10,498 bases of DNA, taken from positions 1 to 10,498 of the forward strand of contig JALSQL010000037.1 in NCBI GenBank assembly GCA_026985435.1. Direction: 5' to 3'. Below the pieces are notes generated by a model. It had not been told where the DNA came from and searched no databases. It worked only from the letters and a program-made list of their open reading frames with translations. This document shows, one piece after another, positions 6,048 to 10,498 of this stretch (the first letter of the stretch is position 1; each line of letters begins with the position of its first letter). The stretch is from Acidilobaceae archaeon. GTDB taxonomy: Archaea; Thermoproteota; Thermoprotei_A; Sulfolobales; Acidilobaceae. Made by a program: the position numbers and the translations under genes.

Positions 6048-6062
6048 CCCGGTGTTACCGGG
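6048..6062 (-). terminator. Small hairpin at the MATE gene stop
   Basis: CCCGGT (6048-6053) and ACCGGG (6057-6062) pair around a 3-nt loop directly next to the MATE stop codon (6063-6065). There is no T run, so it may be a transcript-stabilising or attenuating hairpin rather than a true terminator. Together with the thyX leader hairpin it fills most of the 70-base MATE-thyX gap. Confidence 0.3.
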
Positions 6063-7412
6063 CTAGACCACCCGCCGGGCGAGCCTCCGGTAGAGCCTCC
6101 TGTATATCGCCAGGGTGATGGCGGCCCTGCCGGCCTGGTCCACCAGCATCGCCGCCCAGGCGCCGGCGGCGCATAGCCCCGGGGGCATGTGGCGGGGGAG
6201 CCACGCGGCGGGCAGCACCCGTAGGAGGTAGAGGCTGGCCAGGTTCACCAGGGTGGGGACGACCGTGTTGCCGGCCCCCCGTATCGCCATGGAGAGCGCT
6301 ATGGAGACCGCGAAAGCCGGCTCGCTGGCCGCCGCTATCCTGAGGTACAGCGCGGCGAGGCCAGCCACGCGCGGGTCGCCGGTGAACGCCCCGGGCAGCA
6401 CACCCGAGAGGCCGGCTAGCACCGCGGCGGTGGCGGCGCCCGCTAGGGCGTTCAGCTTGGCCACCTCCAGCCCCGCCCTCCTCCCCCCGGCGGTGTCGCC
6501 GCCCCCCACGCTCTGCCCGGAGAGGGTGGCGGCCGACTCCCCAATCGAGTAGAGGGGGAGGAAGGCTAGGGACTCCACCCTGACCCCGATCGTGTGGGCG
6601 GCCAGCGCGGCGTCGCCGCACCTGGCGACGGCGCCCAGGTAGGCTAGGTTGCCGCCGACGAACACGAGCCTCTCAACCAGCGTGGGGAGCCCAACCTCGA
6701 CCATCCTACGTGAGAGCCTCGACGGCGGCCTGGGGCGGGGCTCGAAGCCCAGCGCGCCCGGGGCGGCGGCGTAGAGGCTGGCCAGGTACACGACGGAGGC
6801 GGCGGCGCTGGCGAGGGCGGCCCCCCGGACCCCCAGCCTCGGCGCCCCGAGCATCCCGTAGATGAGCACAGGGTCCAGGCCAGCGTTCACCACGGCGGTG
6901 GCCGCTGTGGCGGCCATCACGGGCCTCGTAACGCCGGCCCCCCGGTAGCCGGCGTCGAGGGCTAGGCCGGCGTAGAGGAAGGGGAGCCCCGCCAGCCTGA
7001 ACCTGAAGTAGCCCACGGCCAGCATCCTCGCCTCGGGGGAGACCCGGGGGCCCGCCAGGAGGTCCACGAGCCCCGGGGAGGCCGCCCAGGCGAGCCCCGC
7101 CACTGGGAGTGCGAGGGCGGCGTTGAGCGCTAGGGCCTCCCCAAGGGCTCTGGCGGCGTCGCCCCGCCTCCCGGCCCCCATCGCCTGGGCCGTCACCACC
7201 AGGGCGCCCGTGTAGACCATTGAGCCCACCGAGAAGAGGAGCCAGGAGAGGTAGCCGCCCACCCCCACCGCCTCTATGGCCTCGTCGCCGAGGCCGCTCA
7301 CGAAGTAGGTGTCTACGAGCCAGAGTATGCTGTCCACAGCCTCCGCCAGCATCAGGGGTAGCGCTATCGCCAGCGCCCTCCTCCACAGGCCCCAGTCTGG
7401 CACCCGCTTCAC
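6063..7412 (-). CDS. MATE-family multidrug/metabolite efflux transporter
   Basis: A 449-residue integral membrane protein with about 12 hydrophobic segments in two similar halves, as in MATE (multidrug and toxic compound extrusion) transporters, which exchange cations or organic compounds for Na+ or H+. Family marks are the early PLMLAEAVDSILWLVDTYFV helix (residues about 19-38), QAMGAGRRGDAARAL in the first half mirrored by GQSVGGGDTAGGRRAG in the second, and the paired loops GYRGAGVTRP and AIRGAGNTVVP. Length is normal. The GTG start overlaps the CoA-transferase stop in a GTGA (7409-7412), so translation is probably coupled. The substrate is unknown; the pairing hints that it may export a product or toxic intermediate of that enzyme, but that is only inference. 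Confidence 0.88.
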   Translation of the reverse strand: MKRVPDWGLWRRALAIALPLMLAEAVDSILWLVDTYFVSGLGDEAIEAVGVGGYLSWLLFSVGSMVYTGALVVTAQAMGAGRRGDAARALGEALALNAALALPVAGLAWAASPGLVDLLAGPRVSPEARMLAVGYFRFRLAGLPFLYAGLALDAGYRGAGVTRPVMAATAATAVVNAGLDPVLIYGMLGAPRLGVRGAALASAAASVVYLASLYAAAPGALGFEPRPRPPSRLSRRMVEVGLPTLVERLVFVGGNLAYLGAVARCGDAALAAHTIGVRVESLAFLPLYSIGESAATLSGQSVGGGDTAGGRRAGLEVAKLNALAGAATAAVLAGLSGVLPGAFTGDPRVAGLAALYLRIAAASEPAFAVSIALSMAIRGAGNTVVPTLVNLASLYLLRVLPAAWLPRHMPPGLCAAGAWAAMLVDQAGRAAITLAIYRRLYRRLARRVV

Positions 7413-8599
7413 CGCCTCTCCGCCGCCACCACGGCTCCCCGCCTAATCAGCTCCTCGATCTCCCCCCGGCTGTAGCCCAGCTCCTCCAGTATCTCCACGG
7501 TGTGCTCCCCGAGGAGTGGCGGGTGCCTGGTGGACATTGGCTTCCACCCGTCTATCCTGGCCGGCTCGGCCAGCTGCTTCACCCTGCCCAGCTTGGGGTG
7601 GGGCAGCTCCTCCACGATCTCCCCCGTGTAGGGGTCGCTGAAGAGCTCGTCCAGCTCGTACACCGGCGCCACTGGGACCCCCGCCTGGGAGAGGAGCCTG
7701 ACCCACTCGTCCCTGCTCCTCCCCCTGAAGAGCTCCTCGAGAATCGGTATGAGTAGGTGCCTGTTCCTCACCCTGTCGGGGTTCGTGGCGAACCTCTCGT
7801 CCTCGGCGAGCTCCGGCCTCCCGACGGCCTCGGCGAAGCGCCTCCAGTGCCTGTCGTTGGCGGCGGCGAGTATGAACCACCTCCCGTCCCCGGCCTGGAA
7901 GGCCTGGTAGGGCACTATGCTCGGGTGGGCCGAGCCCATGCGCCTCGGCTTCCTCCCCGTGAGGAGGTACATCATAGGTATGTAGCTCATGGCGAAGACG
8001 GCCGCGTCGAACAGGGGCACCTCGATGTAGCTGGGCCTCCTGCCAGCGTAGAGGGCCGACACGGCGTAGAGGGCGGCCAGGGCCCCGGTTATTATGTCGA
8101 AGAGGGCGAAGCTACACCTGACGGGCGGCCTCCCCTCCTCGCCCGTGGTAGCCATCAGGCCGCTCATCGCCTGGACTATAATGTCGTAGGCCGGCCTCGA
8201 CTCGTAGCTGCTGCCGGGGCGGAAGCCCTTCACGCTAACGTAGACCAGGCGCGGGTTGACCCTCGTCAGGCTCTCGGGGTCGACGCCGAGCTTCTCCCTG
8301 ACGCCCGGCCTGTAGTTCTCGATCACCACGTCGCTCCGCCGCGCCAGCCTGTAGACCACCTCCCTCCCGAGGGGGTCCTTCAGGTTAACGGCTATGCTCC
8401 TCTTCCCCCTGTTGGCCGACATGAAGTAGGCGCTCTCGCCACCCACGTGGGGCGCCCACGTCCTGGTCTCGTCGCCCCCGGGCGGCTCCACCTTGACGAC
8501 GTCCGCGCCCAGGTCGGCTAGGAGCATGGTCGCGAAGGGCCCGGCCAGCGTGTGGCTAAGGTCTAGGACCCTCACGCCCTCGAGTGGGCCGCCCACCAC
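7409..8599 (-). CDS. CaiB/BaiF family (class III) CoA-transferase
   Basis: A 396-residue family III CoA-transferase, the CaiB/formyl-CoA transferase type that moves CoA between carboxylic acids through an aspartyl-CoA thioester. The N-terminal GVRVLDLSHTLAGPFATMLL stretch with LADLGADVVKVEPP (to about residue 40), the ENYRPGV motif near 94-100, and the probable catalytic Asp168 in FALFDIITG are all present. So is the C-terminal HPPLLGEHTVEILEELGYS. Length is typical. Start is GTG, with GGGTGG about 5 nt upstream; a second GTG follows directly. The acid substrates cannot be inferred, since family members act on carnitine, oxalate, succinate, mesaconate and others. It is the first gene of the caiB-MATE-thyX run and overlaps the MATE start by 4 nt. 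Confidence 0.9.
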   Translation of the reverse strand: MVGGPLEGVRVLDLSHTLAGPFATMLLADLGADVVKVEPPGGDETRTWAPHVGGESAYFMSANRGKRSIAVNLKDPLGREVVYRLARRSDVVIENYRPGVREKLGVDPESLTRVNPRLVYVSVKGFRPGSSYESRPAYDIIVQAMSGLMATTGEEGRPPVRCSFALFDIITGALAALYAVSALYAGRRPSYIEVPLFDAAVFAMSYIPMMYLLTGRKPRRMGSAHPSIVPYQAFQAGDGRWFILAAANDRHWRRFAEAVGRPELAEDERFATNPDRVRNRHLLIPILEELFRGRSRDEWVRLLSQAGVPVAPVYELDELFSDPYTGEIVEELPHPKLGRVKQLAEPARIDGWKPMSTRHPPLLGEHTVEILEELGYSRGEIEELIRRGAVVAAERR

Positions 8600-8632
8600 G
8601 CGCCACCCAGCAGCCCCCCGGCTGGCCGGGGG

Positions 8633-8640
8633 ATAATTCG
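8633..8640 (-). promoter_or_regulatory. TATA-like box before the CoA-transferase gene
   Basis: GAATTAT on the minus strand stands alone in very GC-rich DNA 34-41 nt before the GTG start. It would place the start site near 8605-8610 with a short leader that just holds the GGGTGG ribosome binding site. No clear BRE is seen. Confidence 0.35.
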
Positions 8641-8728
8641 TGGGGGCGCTAACAGCACCTACGCGGGCTGGGGCCGCCCAGAAAATGCCTGCCCCTGGGG
8701 GCTTCGGGAGGGGGCGTGGGGGCCGGGG
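8641..8728 (-). terminator. aIF1 3' region with possible T-run terminator
   Basis: On the minus strand downstream of the aIF1 stop, a short CCCC-A-GGGG palindrome (8692-8700) is followed by a TTTT run at 8682-8685. This may end the aIF1 transcript before the CoA-transferase promoter. The T run is short, so support is weak. No gene is seen in the gap. Confidence 0.3.
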
Positions 8729-9034
8729 CTACTCTATTATCGTGATGTTCTCCTCGGGGAAGCCTAGCTCGACGAGTATCTTCTTGACCCTGTGGCGGTG
8801 GTCGCCCTGGAGCTCGATCCTCCCCTCCTTGGCGGTGCCTCCAGTGGCGAGCCTGCTCTTCAGGGTCGAGGCCAGCTTCCTCAGGTCGAACTCCCTCTCG
8901 TTGATCCCCTCTATCACCGTTACCTCCCTGCCGAACCTCCTCTTCTCGACGCGTATCTTGATTATCTGCTCCTCAGCCGAGAGCTGCTCGCAGATCTCGG
9001 GGGGCAGTCCTCCGCAGAGTGACGGGTCGGTCAT
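8729..9034 (-). CDS. Translation initiation factor aIF1 (SUI1/eIF1 family)
   Basis: A 101-residue SUI1-domain protein, the archaeal counterpart of eIF1. It sits near the P site of the small ribosomal subunit and helps start-codon selection. Diagnostic features are the KRRFGREVTVIEGI strand, the TLKSRLATGGTAK loop (the basic SUI1 loop), EGRIELQGDHR, and the C-terminal VKKILVELGFPEENITI. ATG 9034 is preferred over GTG 9049: the GTG lies inside GGGTGA, which serves as ribosome binding site 11-12 nt before the ATG, and aIF1 proteins usually begin near this point. It diverges from rpoP; CTTTTAA at about 9083-9089 is the likely TATA box. Confidence 0.93.
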   Translation of the reverse strand: MTDPSLCGGLPPEICEQLSAEEQIIKIRVEKRRFGREVTVIEGINEREFDLRKLASTLKSRLATGGTAKEGRIELQGDHRHRVKKILVELGFPEENITIIE

Positions 9035-9079
9035 GGCCTTGAACTTCACCCGCCCTGCACCCTCTAGCGGCCCCGCTAA

Positions 9080-9092
9080 GGGTTAAAAGCTT
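9080..9092. promoter_or_regulatory. Shared divergent promoter core for aIF1 and rpoP
   Basis: GGTTAAAAGCTTA is the only A/T-rich stretch in the 96-base gap between the two genes. On the plus strand TTAAAA (9083-9088) lies about 43 nt before the rpoP ATG. On the minus strand CTTTTAA lies about 50 nt before the aIF1 ATG. The core is nearly palindromic around AAGCTT, so one TBP site may serve both directions, or two may overlap. Confidence 0.55.
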
Positions 9093-9130
9093 AGCCCGCC
9101 CCAGCCGCCGCCCCAGGGGGCTGCCCGGGT

Positions 9131-9343
9131 ATGGCGTATGAGTACGAGGAGGAGGGGGAGACTCTCTACTACGGCATAAAGCGGAGGCCGGTCTACTACG
9201 TGTGCATGCGCTGCGGCTTCAGGGTGCTCAAGGAGGAGCTCGAGTCCATGCCCTCATACATGTGCCCCAGGTGCGGCTACAGGATATTCATGAAGGTCAG
9301 GGCTCCCCCGAGCCTCTACCTGCGCAGGGTCTACGCAATCTAA
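9131..9343 (+). CDS. rpoP: RNA polymerase subunit Rpo12 (RpoP)
   Basis: A 70-residue zinc-ribbon subunit of archaeal RNA polymerase, homologous to eukaryotic RPABC4/Rpb12. Zinc ligands are Cys25-x2-Cys28 and Cys45-x2-Cys48, with the typical CPRCGYRI core and a basic C-terminal strand ending RRVYAI. Usual archaeal members are near 45-50 residues, so the acidic, Tyr-rich N-terminal extension (about 20 residues, EYEEEGETLYYG) is unusual. No in-frame start nearer the first cysteine is plausible except a GTG directly before it. A GGGGG run lies about 10 nt before the ATG instead of the GGGTG seen elsewhere. Its TAA overlaps the agmatinase stop on the other strand. Confidence 0.9.
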   Translation: MAYEYEEEGETLYYGIKRRPVYYVCMRCGFRVLKEELESMPSYMCPRCGYRIFMKVRAPPSLYLRRVYAI

Positions 9344-10272
9344 ACCCCGCCCCGGCGCCTGGCCCTCCTCAGCGCCCTCGCGTGGGCCGCCACCACCTCC
9401 ACAACCAGCTTCGCCGCCACGACAGCGGTGAGGCCCGCGGGGTCGTGGGGCGGGGCCAGCTCGACCACGTCGAAGCCGACCAGCCTCTCGTCAACTATGG
9501 CGTGTATAAGGTTCAGCGCCTCCCTGAACGTGAGCCCCCCAGGCTCGGGGTTCCCCACGCCAGGCGCCTGCGAGGGGTCCAGGAAGTCCAGGTCAACGCT
9601 AAGGTACACGCTGCCGCACTCGCCCAGGAACCTCTTAACCCTCGCCGCCACGTTCGCCTCCCCCAGCCTCTCCACGTCGAGGCTCGTGGAGTAGGCCACC
9701 CCCTCCCTTGAGGAGGCTAGCTCAAGCTCCTCGCGCGCGAAACCCCTGACCCCCACGTAGTAGACCCTCGGCGGGTGGAGCCTCTCCAGGACCCTCCTCA
9801 TGACGCACGCGTGGCTGTAGGGGTTCCCGAGGTAGTCGCCGCGCAGGTCGAAGTGGGCGTCGAGCACCACCAGGCACGGGGTCCTCCCCAGCGCCGAGGC
9901 GAGCCCCTCCAGCACCCCGTAGGTGACTGTGTGCTCGCCCCCGAGGACTATGAGCCTCCTACCCTCGCCGGCGAGCGCCCTGGTGGCTGCTGAGACCCTG
10001 CGGAGGGTCTCCCTGGCGTCCCCGTGGACGACCCCCACGTCCCCCTCGTCGTATATGGGCACCTCCTCCACGTCGAGGCCCGCGTGGAGGCTCGTGAACT
10101 CTATGAACGCCGACGCCTCGCGTATAGCCCTCGGGCCCCACCTCTGGCCGGACCTGTAGGATGACGTGGAGTCGAAGGGCACCCCGACGAGGCTGTAGAT
10201 GCTCCTAGCCCTCTCGGGCAGGTAGCCCCCGAAGGTCCCCGGCGCCTCCTCGATGAAGGGCGCGCCCCCCAC
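9340..10272 (-). CDS. speB: Agmatinase-family ureohydrolase
   Basis: A 310-residue ureohydrolase of the arginase/agmatinase superfamily. In archaea such enzymes usually hydrolyse agmatine to putrescine and urea for polyamine synthesis. The binuclear Mn ligands are all visible: His114 (GGEHT), Asp138, His140 and Asp142 (DAHFD), and Asp227 and Asp229 (SVDLDFLDP). The substrate-side Glu271 is in ELAPPHDPAG, and SHACVMRR follows the DAHFD loop as in agmatinases. Exact substrate (agmatine, N1-aminopropylagmatine or arginine) cannot be settled by eye; N1-aminopropylagmatine is used in some thermophiles. Start is GTG, with GGGGTG about 8 nt upstream. It converges on rpoP with overlapping stops (CTAA, 9340-9343) and diverges from glyS at a symmetric promoter. 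Confidence 0.9.
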   Translation of the reverse strand: MGGAPFIEEAPGTFGGYLPERARSIYSLVGVPFDSTSSYRSGQRWGPRAIREASAFIEFTSLHAGLDVEEVPIYDEGDVGVVHGDARETLRRVSAATRALAGEGRRLIVLGGEHTVTYGVLEGLASALGRTPCLVVLDAHFDLRGDYLGNPYSHACVMRRVLERLHPPRVYYVGVRGFAREELELASSREGVAYSTSLDVERLGEANVAARVKRFLGECGSVYLSVDLDFLDPSQAPGVGNPEPGGLTFREALNLIHAIVDERLVGFDVVELAPPHDPAGLTAVVAAKLVVEVVAAHARALRRARRRGGV

Positions 10273-10299
10273 GCCGCCCGCACCCCCCAGCTGGGGCGG

Positions 10300-10323
10300 G
10301 GGGCTCGAATATAATAGAGCCCC
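10300..10323. promoter_or_regulatory. TATA core inside a perfect inverted repeat between agmatinase and glyS
   Basis: GGGGCTC (10300-10306) and GAGCCCC (10317-10323) are exact inverted copies flanking the 10-nt core GAATATAATA. On the plus strand the core is about 50 nt before the glyS start; on the minus strand it is about 35-45 nt before the agmatinase start. A single symmetric TBP/TFB site, with the arms as BRE or a regulator operator, could fire both ways. Confidence 0.6.
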
Positions 10324-10365
10324 GCGGGGGCGCCGCCGCGTAGCTAGGCGGGGGTGCTCGGGGCG

Positions 10366-10498
10366 TTGGCCGGCGATCTCTACGATAAGATTGTGGACCT
10401 CGCCAAGAGGCGGGGCTACTTCTGGCCGTCCTACGAGATATACGGTGGCGTGAGCGGCTTCTACGATCTCGGCCCGCTCGGCGCCGAGCTGAAGAGGA
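10366..10498 (+). CDS. glyS: Glycyl-tRNA synthetase, N-terminal part
   Basis: The first 44 residues of a class II glycyl-tRNA synthetase of the archaeal/eukaryotic alpha2 type, cut by the window edge. The early segment RRGYFWPSYEIYGGVSGFYD followed by LGPLGAELK matches the conserved first motif of this enzyme, which charges tRNA-Gly with glycine. TTG at 10366 is chosen because GGGGTG lies 9 nt upstream (10351-10356). GTG 10354 is in frame and would add four residues, but it lies inside that ribosome binding site. Confidence 0.9.
   Translation, partial: MAGDLYDKIVDLAKRRGYFWPSYEIYGGVSGFYDLGPLGAELKR

Overview
The window looks like chromosomal DNA of a GC-rich hyperthermophilic crenarchaeote (Thermoprotei). 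The evidence is archaeal-type information genes (Rpo12/RpoP, aIF1, archaeal/eukaryotic-type glycyl-tRNA synthetase), an archaeosine (G+) tRNA modification pair, a tRNA-His with G-1 and CCA encoded, heavy use of AGG (Arg) and ATA (Ile) codons, many GTG/TTG starts behind GGGTG-type ribosome binding sites, and a CRISPR array of 24-nt repeats ending in ATTGAAAG when read on the minus strand. No genus can be fixed from the sequence alone.

Left block, plus strand (1-3679): the tail of an unidentified protein, a GH130 (PH1107-like) glycosidase/phosphorylase, a RaSEA-like radical SAM protein, a short stand-alone ArcS core protein, a small alpha/beta hydrolase, an almost T-free intergenic tract, and tRNA-His(GTG). 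RaSEA, ArcS and the hydrolase are close-packed and probably one transcript. ArcS and RaSEA together would convert preQ0 at position 15 of tRNA to archaeosine.

Middle block (3680-5038): a CRISPR array of 13 identical repeats plus one decayed repeat at each end (3864-4816), with no cas gene in the window. By repeat orientation it should be transcribed leftwards, which puts its leader at about 4817-5038, between the array and thyX.

Right block (5039-10498): a minus-strand run caiB-like CoA-transferase > MATE transporter (4-nt start/stop overlap) > thyX, the last with a hairpin covering its ribosome binding site. Then come aIF1 (minus) and rpoP (plus) diverging from a shared A/T-rich promoter core, an agmatinase-family gene (minus) whose stop overlaps the rpoP stop, and the start of glyS (plus). 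The agmatinase and glyS diverge from a TATA core framed by a perfect 7-bp inverted repeat.

No clearly new multi-gene system is visible. The points most worth a second look are the odd ends of the CRISPR array, the masked thyX ribosome binding site, the minimal ArcS/RaSEA/hydrolase cluster, the symmetric divergent promoter, and the strand-composition flip across the array.
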